From positions 2,297,501 through 2,361,500 of the forward strand of contig NZ_CP077087.1 of NCBI RefSeq assembly GCF_014268495.2: DNA of 64,000 nt, in the 5' to 3' direction. This stretch comes from Pseudomonas monsensis (GTDB lineage Bacteria; Pseudomonadota; Gammaproteobacteria; Pseudomonadales; Pseudomonadaceae). The position numbers and the translations under genes are program-made. Each line of letters begins with the position of its first letter. Position 1 is the first letter of the stretch. Positions 36,083 through 44,345 of the stretch are shown one piece after another. A model generated the notes under the pieces. The model was not told the DNA's origin. It saw only the letters and a program-made list of their open reading frames with translations, and ran no database searches.

Positions 36083-38533
36083 TCAGGCCGGCAACGGACG
36101 GGTTTGCGCCGTGAGGCGGGTGGCCGGCGCACTCGGCAGGCGAGTCAGGCGCAGGGCATTGAGCACCACGGTCAACGAACTGATCGACATACCGACCGCC
36201 GCCCACACCGGAGTGATCCAGCCGAGGGCGGCGAACGGCAACATGAGGCCATTGTACAGCGCGGCCCACAGCAGGTTCTCGATGATGACCCGACGGGTCC
36301 GGCGCGCCAGTGTGAAGGCCTGCACCAGGGCGTCGAGACGATTGGACAGAAGCACCGCGTCGGCACTGGTTTTCGCCAGATCGGTGGCCGAGCCCATGGC
36401 CACGCTGATGTCGGCGGCGGCGAGGACCGGCACGTCATTGACGCCATCCCCCAGCATCAACACCTTGCGCCCCTCTTTATGCAACTGTTGCAGCACCTGC
36501 AGCTTGTCGTCCGGGCGCAGGCCACCGCGTGCCTCGTCGATGCCCAGTTCGGCGGCGACGCTGGCGACCATCGGCGAGCTGTCGCCGGACAGCAGCAGCG
36601 TGCGCCAGCCGCGGGCCTTGCATGCAGCGAGCAGGGCCGGCGCGTCATCACGCAGGCGGTCGTCGAGAACGAACCAGGCCAGCGGCCCCTGAACATCGCC
36701 GAGCAGCAGCCATTGCCCCGGTTCGCTCGGCATGGCTGGCAGCGCGGCGCCGCTGAGGGCGCAGACAAATTCAGCCTGACCGATGCGCAGACGCTGTGCG
36801 CCGACCAGGCCTTCGAGGCCGAGTCCCGGTGCGCTGTGCACCTCTTCAGCGGCCAGCGGGGCGCGGCCGAACGCGCGGGCAATCGGGTGCTCGGAACGGT
36901 TTTCCAGGGCCGCGGCGAGGCTCAGGCACTGATCGCTGTCCAGCGCTGCCAGTGGCCGGATCGAACGCAGTACCAGGCGGCCTTCGGTCAACGTACCGGT
37001 CTTGTCGAAAATCACCGTGTCGATCTGATTGAGGCCTTCCAGCACATGCCCGCGTGTCAGCAGCAGGCCGAGTTTGTGCAAGGTGCCGGTAGCGGCGGTG
37101 AGGGCGGTTGGCGTCGCCAGCGACAGCGCGCACGGGCACGTGGCGACCAGCATGGCCAGGACAATCCAGAAGGCCCGCGATGCATCCAGTTGCCACCACA
37201 ACAGACCGATGGCTGCCGCCGCAAGCAGCGACAACAGCAGGAACCATTGCGCGGCGCGGTCGGCGATTTCCGCCAGTCGTGGTTTCTCGGCCTGGGCGCG
37301 ATCCAGCAGGCGGACGATGGCCGACAGCCGCGTGTCCTGACCCAGCGCCAGCACTTCGACGGTCAGTGCGCCCTCGACATTCAGGGTGCCGGCGGTGACC
37401 GCATCGCCCAAGGTGCGCGGTTGCGGCAGGTATTCGCCGGTCAGCAGCGATTCGTCGATGCTCGACTGGCCGTCGAGGATTTTCCCGTCGGCCGGCAGGA
37501 TCGCACCCGGCTGCACCAGCACCCGGTCGCCCAGGCGCAACTCGCTGAGCAGAATGCGTTCGCTCTGGCCGTTATCGTCGAGGCGCAGGCACGAGGCCGG
37601 CAGCAGATTGACCAGTTGTGCCGTTGCCGCCGCGGTGCGTTCGCGGGCGCGGCGTTCCAGGTAACGCCCGGCGAGCAGGAACAGTGCGAACATTCCGACC
37701 GCATCGAAATACAGTTCGCCGACCCCGGTGATCGAGGTCCAGATCCCGGCGATGTAGGCGCTGCCGATGGCCAGCGACACCGAGACATCCATGGTCAGGT
37801 GACGGGTGCGCAGATCGCGCATCGCGCCTTTGAAGAACGGCGCGCAGCTGTAGAACACGATCGGCGTGGTGAGGAACAGCGCGACCCAGCGCAGGATCGT
37901 GTGCAGCTCGGGGCTGAGGTCGATGTTGAATTCCGGCCACGTCGCCATGGTCGCCATCATCGCCTGGAACCACAGCAGGCCGGCGACCCCGAGCTGACGC
38001 AGGGCCAGACGGTTTTCGCTGGCCAGTTGTTCACTGGCGCGGTCGGCTTGATACGGGTGAGCGGCATAACCGATGTGCCGCAGTTCGGCGAGGATCTGGC
38101 TCAGCGGCAATTGCGCGTCGGCCCAGCGTACATGCAGGCGATGGTTGGACAGATTCAGCCGTGCCTCGGCCACCGCCGACAGGGTGCGCAGGTGTTTCTC
38201 GATCAGCCAGCCGCAGGCGGCGCAACTGATGCCTTCCATCAACAGGGTGGTTTCGGCCAGTTCGCCTTCATGGCGAACGAACGGCTTTTGCACGTCGGTG
38301 CGATCGTACAGCGCCAGTTCATCGGTCAGTTGCACCGGCAGCGCTTCGGGGTTGGCCGAGGCTTCGCTGCGGTGCTGGTAATAACTTTGGAGGCCGCCGG
38401 CAACGATGGCTTCGGCCACCGCCTGGCAGCCCGGGCAGCAGAACTCGCGGGACTCCCCGAGCACGACAGCGGTGAAGCGGCTGCCGGACGGGACGGGCAG
38501 GGCGCAGTGGTAGCAGGGGAGTGGGGTGGTCAT
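36083..38533 (-). CDS. ccoI: copper-translocating P1B-type ATPase CcoI
   Basis: An 816-residue ATPase exporting copper for cbb3 oxidase assembly. The N-terminus has extra cysteines (CYHC at 7-10, CCPGC at 32-36) and a heavy-metal domain with CAAC (C104, C107). The translocation motif is CPC in VATCPCALSLATPTAL, the phosphorylation motif is DKTGT, and the hinge is MLGDGVNDVPVLAAAD. It follows ccoH after a repeat-filled gap of 321 bases. Confidence 0.95.
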   Translation of the reverse strand: MTTPLPCYHCALPVPSGSRFTAVVLGESREFCCPGCQAVAEAIVAGGLQSYYQHRSEASANPEALPVQLTDELALYDRTDVQKPFVRHEGELAETTLLMEGISCAACGWLIEKHLRTLSAVAEARLNLSNHRLHVRWADAQLPLSQILAELRHIGYAAHPYQADRASEQLASENRLALRQLGVAGLLWFQAMMATMATWPEFNIDLSPELHTILRWVALFLTTPIVFYSCAPFFKGAMRDLRTRHLTMDVSVSLAIGSAYIAGIWTSITGVGELYFDAVGMFALFLLAGRYLERRARERTAAATAQLVNLLPASCLRLDDNGQSERILLSELRLGDRVLVQPGAILPADGKILDGQSSIDESLLTGEYLPQPRTLGDAVTAGTLNVEGALTVEVLALGQDTRLSAIVRLLDRAQAEKPRLAEIADRAAQWFLLLSLLAAAAIGLLWWQLDASRAFWIVLAMLVATCPCALSLATPTALTAATGTLHKLGLLLTRGHVLEGLNQIDTVIFDKTGTLTEGRLVLRSIRPLAALDSDQCLSLAAALENRSEHPIARAFGRAPLAAEEVHSAPGLGLEGLVGAQRLRIGQAEFVCALSGAALPAMPSEPGQWLLLGDVQGPLAWFVLDDRLRDDAPALLAACKARGWRTLLLSGDSSPMVASVAAELGIDEARGGLRPDDKLQVLQQLHKEGRKVLMLGDGVNDVPVLAAADISVAMGSATDLAKTSADAVLLSNRLDALVQAFTLARRTRRVIIENLLWAALYNGLMLPFAALGWITPVWAAVGMSISSLTVVLNALRLTRLPSAPATRLTAQTRPLPA

Positions 38534-38578
38534 GGCATCGTCGAGGGGGCAAACCCTTGCATTGGAGTTGTCCGCTTG

Positions 38579-38840
38579 CCCTCACCCCAGCCCTCTCCCG
38601 GGGGGAGAGGGAGCCGATCGGTGTGAGCGGGAAGAACAGATTCAGTCGCCGACATCGTTACTGGCATCCGCAAAGCGTGCAAGCGCTCGAAATCAGTCCC
38701 CTCTCCCTCGGGGAGAAGACGCCGATCGGTGCGAACCGGAAGAACGGATTCAGTCGCCGACATCGTTACTGGCATACGCAAAGTGTGCAAACGCTCGAGA
38801 TCAGTCCCCTCTCCCTCGGGGAGAGGGTTAGGGTGAGGGG
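38579..38840. repeat. short inverted-repeat element with duplicated core, copy 2 (fills the ccoI-ccoH gap)
   Basis: The ends CCCTCACCCCAGCCCTCTCCC and GGGAGAGGGTTAGGGTGAGGG are near-perfect inverted repeats. Inside, a ~108-base unit (GCCGATCGGTG, GATTCAGTCGCCGACATCG, TTACTGGCAT, ATCAGTCCCCTCTCCCTCGG) is present twice, starting at 38613 and 38721. This core differs from that of the other copies. The element makes up nearly all of the 321 bases between ccoH and ccoI; nothing else is seen there. Confidence 0.85.
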
Positions 38841-38854
38841 CTTCTGAGGTTGAT

Positions 38855-39394
38855 TCATTTCTTCAGGTCTTCGGCGCCTTGCAAGGGTTCGTCGCCGAGC
38901 AACAGCTCCTTGTCATGGCTGACCAGCTCTTCTTCGAACATGCGCCACACGTGATCATCCTGACTGCCGAGCAACTCGACAAACCGTCGGCCTTCAACCT
39001 TGTCACCCAACTGGCCGATGTAACGCCCGGTCTCAGTTTCACTGCGGGTCAGGACGATCTTGCGATCCTTCTCCGGCTGGGTCGGCGAAATCAGGTTCAA
39101 TTCCAGCGTCTTCGGTTGACTGTCACCGCTGAGGCGCAGATCAACTTCGCCGGTGACGTCATCCAGATGCACGGCAGCACGCATCTTCAGGTTCTGCGCC
39201 AACAGTTCACGGTCCAGCGAGCGGTTGATGCCTTTGCCGGCCTCGTAATAGTTGTCGTTGACCAGGTTGTCCGGGTTGTTTACCGCGATGGTTACCATGG
39301 ACAGGGTCAACGTCACCGAACAGGCCAGAATCCCGATGATGATCCATGGCCAAAGGTGCTTGTACCAGGGACTTGTGGCGTTTGCGGCGGGCAT
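38855..39394 (-). CDS. ccoH: cbb3 oxidase assembly protein CcoH
   Basis: A 179-residue FixH-family protein with a single N-terminal membrane helix (HLWPWIIIGILACSVTLTLSMV) and a periplasmic beta domain (NLVNDNYYEAGKGINRSLDRE). It interacts with CcoN during assembly. Start at ATG 39394 (MPAANATSPWYKHLW), 11 bases after the ccoG stop. A start five codons upstream overlaps ccoG. Confidence 0.92.
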   Translation of the reverse strand: MPAANATSPWYKHLWPWIIIGILACSVTLTLSMVTIAVNNPDNLVNDNYYEAGKGINRSLDRELLAQNLKMRAAVHLDDVTGEVDLRLSGDSQPKTLELNLISPTQPEKDRKIVLTRSETETGRYIGQLGDKVEGRRFVELLGSQDDHVWRMFEEELVSHDKELLLGDEPLQGAEDLKK

Positions 39395-39405
39395 GTTCAG
39401 TTCTC

Positions 39406-40821
39406 TCAACGGATTTGTGGGCCGATGAATCGGCTCTTGGCTTCAACGTGGACGCTGTCGTCATCGGCGTCCTTGAGGATGAATTTCACCTCGTTGGTGC
39501 TCGATGGCAATTGTTCCGGTGCGCTCGACAGTTCGACCGGCATGCTGAAAATCTCCCCGGCCGGCACCTTGATCTCGCGTCGGCCCTGCAGGCGCAGATC
39601 CGGCAGGCCGGCGGCTTCCAGCACGTAGGTGTGGTCGCGCTGATCCTTGTTCATGATCTTCAGGCTGTAGACGTTCTCGATCCGGCCTTCGGCGTTTTCG
39701 CGGTACAGCACGCGGTCTTTGCTGACGTCGAAACCGACCAGCGAACGCATGAAGAACGCAGTGACCAACAGGCTGATCATCGCCAGCAGCACCACCGCGT
39801 AGCCGATCAAGCGTGGCCGCAGTTTATGGGTTTTCTGGCCAGACAGGTTGTGTTCGGTGGTGTAGCTGATCAGCCCGCGTGGATAGTCCATCTTGTCCAT
39901 GATCGCGTCGCAGGCGTCGATGCACGCGGCGCAGCCGATGCATTCGATCTGCAGGCCGTCACGGATGTCGATACCGGTCGGGCAGACTTGAACGCACATC
40001 GTGCAGTCGATGCAGTCGCCCAGGCCCTGGGCCTTGTAGTCGACGCCTTTCTTGCGCGGCCCACGGCTTTCGCCGCGACGCGGATCGTAGGACACGATCA
40101 GGGTGTCCTTGTCGAACATCACGCTCTGGAAGCGTGCATACGGGCACATGTAGATGCACACCTGTTCGCGCAGCCAGCCGGCGTTGCCGTAAGTGGCGAG
40201 GGTGAAGAAGCCGACCCAGAAGTACGACCAGCCATCGGCCTGACCGGTGAAGAACTCGAACACCAGCTCGCGGATCGGCGAGAAATAGCCGACGAAGGTC
40301 ATGCCGGTGACAAAACCGATCAACAACCACAGCGCGTGTTTGGCGAATTTACGCGCGAATTTGTTGGCGCTCATCGGCGCCTTGTCGAGCTTGATGCGCT
40401 GGTTGCGGTCGCCTTCGGTGACCTTCTCGCACCACATGAAAATCCACGTCCACACGCTTTGCGGGCAGGTGTAGCCGCACCACACACGACCGGCATACAC
40501 GGTGATGAAGAACAGCCCGAATGCGGCAATGATCAACAGGCCGGAAAGCAGAATGAAGTCCTGAGGCCAGAACGTGGCGCCGAAGATGAAGAACTTGCGC
40601 TCGGGCAAATTCCACCACACCGCCTGATGGCCGCCCCAACTCAGCCAGACCGTGCCGAAGTACAGCAGGAACAGCGCGGCGCCGCCCATCATCCGCAGAT
40701 TGCGAAACAGGCCGGTGAAGGCGCGGGTGTAGATTTTTTCTCGTGAGGCGTAAAGATCGACGCTGTTGTTCGCGTTCTTGCTCGGTGGCGTGACGTCGTG
40801 TACCGGAATCTGGTTACTCAT
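39406..40821 (-). CDS. ccoG: cbb3 oxidase accessory protein CcoG (2x[4Fe-4S], cupric reductase type)
   Basis: A 471-residue FixG/RdxA-family membrane protein with five helices. It has two ferredoxin-type clusters (GDCIDCTMCVQVCPTGIDI and IECIGCAACIDACD), NapH-like CGYTCPQSVWTWIF and YMCPYARFQS segments, and a C-terminal Ig-like domain. CcoG reduces Cu(II) for cbb3 assembly. Start at 40821 or the adjacent ATG 40824. An ANR-like box lies ~170 bases upstream. Confidence 0.94.
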   Translation of the reverse strand: MSNQIPVHDVTPPSKNANNSVDLYASREKIYTRAFTGLFRNLRMMGGAALFLLYFGTVWLSWGGHQAVWWNLPERKFFIFGATFWPQDFILLSGLLIIAAFGLFFITVYAGRVWCGYTCPQSVWTWIFMWCEKVTEGDRNQRIKLDKAPMSANKFARKFAKHALWLLIGFVTGMTFVGYFSPIRELVFEFFTGQADGWSYFWVGFFTLATYGNAGWLREQVCIYMCPYARFQSVMFDKDTLIVSYDPRRGESRGPRKKGVDYKAQGLGDCIDCTMCVQVCPTGIDIRDGLQIECIGCAACIDACDAIMDKMDYPRGLISYTTEHNLSGQKTHKLRPRLIGYAVVLLAMISLLVTAFFMRSLVGFDVSKDRVLYRENAEGRIENVYSLKIMNKDQRDHTYVLEAAGLPDLRLQGRREIKVPAGEIFSMPVELSSAPEQLPSSTNEVKFILKDADDDSVHVEAKSRFIGPQIR

Positions 40822-40988
40822 CATTGCATCCCACGGCAGTGGAAAAATGCCTCGGTCGATACGTGCCAACCAAGGTCAAAAGGGGGTAAAGCAGTGGCGC
40901 AATGATACGCCTGTCGCTCTGGCTCAAGGGTGCGACCTTTGGTCGCGTTGGGTAAAAAACCTGAATGGTGTAGCGAATGCAACAAAGC

Positions 40989-41002
40989 ATGATGCAGGTC
41001 AA
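40989..41002. promoter_or_regulatory. ANR-like box upstream of ccoG
   Basis: ATGAT-GCAG-GTCAA has one mismatch to TTGAT-N4-GTCAA, 168 bases upstream of ccoG. Confidence 0.5.
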
Positions 41003-41328
41003 TTGACTTGTTGAGTATGGTCGGTTTTGGCCCGACGGCTAATGCTATTGATGATCAACGCTGACATCACCGTTTTTGGTCATGGCGGGAAACCTCGCCT
41101 ATTCAAAGAACATTGGCGAAGTTCATTGGGTTCAACTCAACAACGAGCCGACATAGACCACCCGGATTGCTCATCCACTGAACCCGACGACGTTTCCAAA
41201 CCTACCTGATCGCGTGTGTTACCGAGGACCGTAAGCGACTGCAGGCCTATCTGGTGAAGAACAGCCAATGGCGCAATCGAACGCTGATCGACACCATCGC
41301 GTTGAGCCTTTGCCAAATGCCCATGAAA

Positions 41329-41359
41329 AAGCCCCGCCAGTGATCCGGTGGGGCTTTGC
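41329..41359 (-). terminator. intrinsic terminator of the toxin-antitoxin operon
   Basis: Read on the minus strand: AAAGCCCCACC, a short loop, GGCGGGGCTTTTTC, just after the toxin stop codon at 41364. Confidence 0.8.
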
Positions 41360-41363
41360 ATGA

Positions 41364-41783
41364 TCAGTTTTTGGCAGCGGCCCATGGGTTGATCAGATGA
41401 ACGCCGCTGGGTTGAAAATCGGCAACGTTGCGGGTGACCAGTGTTAGTCCATGTACAAGCGCGGTGGCGGCGATCAAGGCGTCGCACTCATTGCTGCGAT
41501 CAGGCACATGCAACTGTGCGCATCGGGTGGCGACGGCGGTATCGACTGACAGGATTCTTCCCGAGAATGCGGGTTTGACGTGACGCTCGAGCCAGTTACG
41601 CAGCATCCCTCCTTGTGCCGGGTCGCGGCGCTCGATACGCAGGATGCCGGTTTCCAGTTCCAGCACCGTGATTGCCGATAAATACAGGCTGGCCGGGGTG
41701 ACGCTGTTTGCCCATCTCACCACCTGTTTGTCGGCCTGGGGTTTTCGCAGCTCTGAAACTACGTTGGTATCGAGTAGAAACAT
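41364..41783 (-). CDS. PIN-domain toxin (VapC/FitB family)
   Basis: A 139-residue PIN-domain ribonuclease. The acidic residues typical of the fold are visible: LLDTNVVSELRK at the N-terminus, AITVLELETGI, and SNECDALIAATAL with VTRNVADF near the C-terminus. Its ATG overlaps the antitoxin TGA by one base (TGATG), the usual coupled arrangement. The pair sits between ccoG and ccoP-1, where related genomes would have the oxidase genes adjacent, so it was probably acquired by this locus. Confidence 0.88.
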   Translation of the reverse strand: MFLLDTNVVSELRKPQADKQVVRWANSVTPASLYLSAITVLELETGILRIERRDPAQGGMLRNWLERHVKPAFSGRILSVDTAVATRCAQLHVPDRSNECDALIAATALVHGLTLVTRNVADFQPSGVHLINPWAAAKN

Positions 41784-42040
41784 CAAGACAGGTCCACGCT
41801 ACGAGGAGTGATGACGACGCGCTCGGGTTCGAACTCGATTTCAGGCGCATTCGGCATGACCAGCAAATCGACGATGCTGGTCTGGCTGCCGGTCAGTTTC
41901 TGATACTCCTCGATGCTCAGCAGTACATGGGCAGGCCTGCCACGATCGGTAATGATGACCGGACCCTGATGCGTGGCTTTTTTGGCAGCACTGGTGTCCT
42001 GGTTGAATTCGCGGCTGGAAATAGTCGTGATGGCCATCAT
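41783..42040 (-). CDS. Phd/YefM-type antitoxin
   Basis: An 85-residue antitoxin (MMAITTISSREFNQDTSAAKK) with the Phd/YefM DNA-binding fold and PVIITDRGRPAHVLLSIEEYQKL. The C-terminal tail (VMPNAPEIEFEPERVV) is the likely toxin-binding part. The start at 42040 has an excellent site (GGAGGCCGAAC); the open frame upstream is not supported. It is expected to autoregulate the operon together with the PIN toxin. Confidence 0.88.
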   Translation of the reverse strand: MMAITTISSREFNQDTSAAKKATHQGPVIITDRGRPAHVLLSIEEYQKLTGSQTSIVDLLVMPNAPEIEFEPERVVITPRSVDLS

Positions 42041-42220
42041 GTTCGGCCTCCGGTGATTCTGGTGTAGAAACGTTACTACTTTGGAGTTTGTACAGCAATC
42101 GAAAAGGTGGATTGCGCACGATCGGTTGTTCACTGTCATAACGGCACCGGCGAAAGCGCCTCTTCCAGAGGGCAGGGCGCTGGATGTTGGACGAATATTC
42201 GCTGTGTTTTGCTGCCGTTG

Positions 42221-42394
42221 TCAGGGCAACCTGCCGCCGCCGAGACCGTCCATACCTCCACTGTTACCTGGGCGACCTACGGGGTTTGGTGAGGGTGAGC
42301 GTGCGGGCGCCACAGGCGTTTTCACCGGCGTTTCTTCCTGATCAGGGTGGGGCTGCAAACGTTTTGGTACTGTGCTTTCGTCATTTTTTGACAT
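42221..42394 (-). CDS. possible small proline/glycine-rich protein
   Basis: A 57-codon frame (MSKNDESTVPKRLQPHPDQEE start, ...GGMDGLGGGRLP end) with AAGGATG about ten bases before the ATG. Composition is Pro/Gly-rich and probably disordered, with no membrane segment. An upstream in-frame ATG at 42433 would add 13 residues. Support is only from the start site and composition; it could be a chance frame. Confidence 0.35.
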   Translation of the reverse strand: MSKNDESTVPKRLQPHPDQEETPVKTPVAPARSPSPNPVGRPGNSGGMDGLGGGRLP

Positions 42395-42508
42395 GTAGGC
42401 TTCATCCTTGAAGGTTGACCCGATGTGGCTCATCGGCGTGGCAAAAACCTACAGGGCAGCGCTGCTCAGGTCTATTGAGCAAATGTCTCAAGGCATGAAT
42501 GCCAGCAT

Positions 42509-42549
42509 GAAAAAAGGCCCCGCCAATCAACTTGGCGGGGCCTTTTTTT
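42509..42549. terminator. intrinsic terminator of ccoNOQP-1
   Basis: AAAAAAGGCCCCGCCAA and TTGGCGGGGCCTTTTTTT in inverted orientation, 17 bases after the ccoP-1 stop (minus strand). Confidence 0.93.
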
Positions 42550-42565
42550 GCTTCAAGCGTTTGCC

Positions 42566-43549
42566 TTACTCGGCGTTCGCTTCGGGTGCTTTTTCGCCGT
42601 GGGACAGGCTGTAAACATACGCCGCCAGCAGGTGAACCTTGTCGTTGCCTTGCAGTTGTTCCTGCGCAGGCATCTGACCCTGACGGCCGTAACGGATGGT
42701 CTGCTGCAGTTGCGCGAAGCTCGAGCCGTAGATGAACGCGCCCGGATGGGTCAGGTCAGGCGCGCCCATGGCGGGGGTGCCTTTGCCGGCCGGACCGTGG
42801 CAGGCCACGCAGTTGGCGGCGAACAGTTTGCCGCCGTTGGCCGGGTCAGCCTTGGTGCCTTCCGGCAGTTTGCGGCCATCCAGGTTGGTCACGACGAATG
42901 CTGCTACGTCGGCAACACCTTGCTCACCGATGACTTCAGCCCAGGCCGGCATCACCGCGTGACGACCGCCCATGATGGTGGTCTTGATGGTTTCCGGCTC
43001 ACCGCCCCAGCGCCAGTCGGCGTCGGTCAGGTTCGGGAAACCGTAAGCGCCCTTGGCGTCGGAACCGTGGCACACCGAGCAGTTGGAGGCGAACAGACGG
43101 CCACCCATCTTCAGTGCCTGTGGATCCTTGGCCACTTCTTCGATCGGCATCGCCGCGAACTTGGCGAAGATCGGACCGAACTTGGCGTCCGAGCGGGCCA
43201 TTTCCTTTTCCCACTCGTGCACGCCGGTCCAGCCGGTCTGGCCGTTGGCGAACGCGGTCTGCTTGTCGTTATCGAGGTAGTTGTAGCCCGGCAGCAGGCC
43301 TTTCCAGTTGCCCAGGCCCGGGTACAACACCAGGTAGCCCAGGGCAAAGACGATGGTGCCGACGAACAGCATGAACCACCATTTCGGCAGCGGGTTGTCG
43401 TACTCCTCGATCCCGTCGAAGGAGTGCCCGACGGTCTCGTCCGTCTGTTCGCTGCGCTGGCCCTTGCGGGTCGACAGCAGCAGCCAGGTCAGGGAAAAGA
43501 TCGTACCGAGACTGAGGACTGTGACGTACAGACTCCAGAATGTAGTCAT
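42566..43549 (-). CDS. ccoP: cbb3 cytochrome c oxidase subunit III CcoP (operon 1)
   Basis: A 327-residue diheme cytochrome c that passes electrons to CcoO/CcoN. Two N-terminal helices (about 8-25 and 57-77) are followed by heme sites CSVCH (157-161) and CVACH (247-251). HSFDGIEEYDNPLPKWW is the family signature. Compared with the second CcoP it has an insert around residues 90-107 (YLDNDKQTAFANGQ). It is last in ccoNOQP-1 and overlaps ccoQ by 4 bases. Confidence 0.95.
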   Translation of the reverse strand: MTTFWSLYVTVLSLGTIFSLTWLLLSTRKGQRSEQTDETVGHSFDGIEEYDNPLPKWWFMLFVGTIVFALGYLVLYPGLGNWKGLLPGYNYLDNDKQTAFANGQTGWTGVHEWEKEMARSDAKFGPIFAKFAAMPIEEVAKDPQALKMGGRLFASNCSVCHGSDAKGAYGFPNLTDADWRWGGEPETIKTTIMGGRHAVMPAWAEVIGEQGVADVAAFVVTNLDGRKLPEGTKADPANGGKLFAANCVACHGPAGKGTPAMGAPDLTHPGAFIYGSSFAQLQQTIRYGRQGQMPAQEQLQGNDKVHLLAAYVYSLSHGEKAPEANAE

Positions 43550-43731
43550 TCTTTGTTACTCCTAGAAGCTTGCTCGACGTGCTTGATGGCTTCGGGATCA
43601 TCCGCAAAAGGCAGCAAGGTCGCGTCTTCAAACTCCGACTTGCGCTTGGGGCTGAATACCCACAAGGCCAGACCGATAAAGGCCACCATCACGACAACGG
43701 TGCCGAGGCCACGAATCATCCCGATATCCAT
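43546..43731 (-). CDS. ccoQ: cbb3 oxidase subunit CcoQ (operon 1)
   Basis: A 61-residue single-helix protein (GMIRGLGTVVVMVAFIGLALWVF, then KRKSEFEDATLLPFADD) that stabilises the cbb3 complex. ATG 43731 with a GGTGA site is preferred; GTG 43740 would overlap the ccoO stop. Confidence 0.92.
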   Translation of the reverse strand: MDIGMIRGLGTVVVMVAFIGLALWVFSPKRKSEFEDATLLPFADDPEAIKHVEQASRSNKE

Positions 43732-43736
43732 CGAAT

Positions 43737-44345
43737 TCACCGTTTGCTTTTGATGATGGTGCCCAGGCCTTGAAGGTAGGCCACCAGCGCGTCCATTTCG
43801 GTTTTGCCCTTCACGGCATCCTTGGCACCGGCGATGTCTTCGTCGGTGTAAGGGACGCCGAGCGTGCGCAACACTTCCATTTTCTTGGCCGTGTCTTTGC
43901 CGTCGAGCTTGTTTTCCACGAGGAACGGGTAAGCCGGCATTTTCGACTCAGGCACCACGTTGCGCGGGTTGTACAAGTGCGCACGGTGCCAGTCATCGGA
44001 GTAACGACCGCCCACACGGGCCAGGTCCGGACCGGTACGTTTGGAACCCCACAGGAACGGGTGATCCCAGACGCTTTCACCGGCAACCGAGTAGTGGCCA
44101 TAGCGTTCGGTTTCGGCGCGGAACGGCCGGATCATCTGTGAGTGGCAGCCGACACAACCGTTGGCGATGTAGACATCGCGGCCTTCCAGTTCCAGCGCCG
44201 AGCGCGGCTTCATGCCTTCGACCGGCTTGTTGGTGACGTCCTGGAAAAACAGCGGAACGATTTGGGTCAGGCCGCCAACGCTGACGGCGATGACCATGAA
44301 GAAGGCCAGCAGGCCAATATTCTTCTCGACAGCTTCATGCTTCAT
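43737..44345 (-). CDS. ccoO: cbb3 cytochrome c oxidase subunit II CcoO (operon 1)
   Basis: A 202-residue membrane-anchored monoheme cytochrome c. It has an N-terminal helix (GLLAFFMVIAVSVGGLTQIV), heme motif CVGCH (64-68) and later methionine region ESKMPAYPFL. Its ATG overlaps the ccoN stop by one base. Nearly identical in layout to the copy at 47442. Confidence 0.95.
   Translation of the reverse strand: MKHEAVEKNIGLLAFFMVIAVSVGGLTQIVPLFFQDVTNKPVEGMKPRSALELEGRDVYIANGCVGCHSQMIRPFRAETERYGHYSVAGESVWDHPFLWGSKRTGPDLARVGGRYSDDWHRAHLYNPRNVVPESKMPAYPFLVENKLDGKDTAKKMEVLRTLGVPYTDEDIAGAKDAVKGKTEMDALVAYLQGLGTIIKSKR

Larger units (their letters stand above)
40825..41363. other. intergenic region upstream of ccoG
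   Basis: 539 bases with no convincing gene. The left part holds the ccoG promoter region and an ANR-like site. Positions 41182-41343 are an open frame without a start codon near its beginning; its translation includes LIACVTEDRKRLQAYLVKN and it could be the tail of a decayed gene. The right end is the vapC terminator. Confidence 0.4.
42041..42565. other. region between the toxin-antitoxin pair and ccoP-1
   Basis: 525 bases containing the toxin-antitoxin promoter region, a possible small proline-rich gene (42221-42394) and the cco-1 terminator. Nothing else recognisable is seen. Confidence 0.5.

Noticed and set aside
36104..38626. 840-codon open frame opposite ccoI
   Set aside because: Mirror of the P-type ATPase gene, Gln/Ala/Arg-rich, continuing into a repeat element.
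38579..38840. Possible CRISPR-like or tandem repeat array
   Set aside because: Only two core units of ~108 bases inside one inverted-repeat element; no short spacers and no cas genes.
41182..41343. Short frame ending before the vapC terminator, considered as a gene
   Set aside because: No good start codon or binding site and no recognised family; kept only as a possible remnant in the intergenic note.
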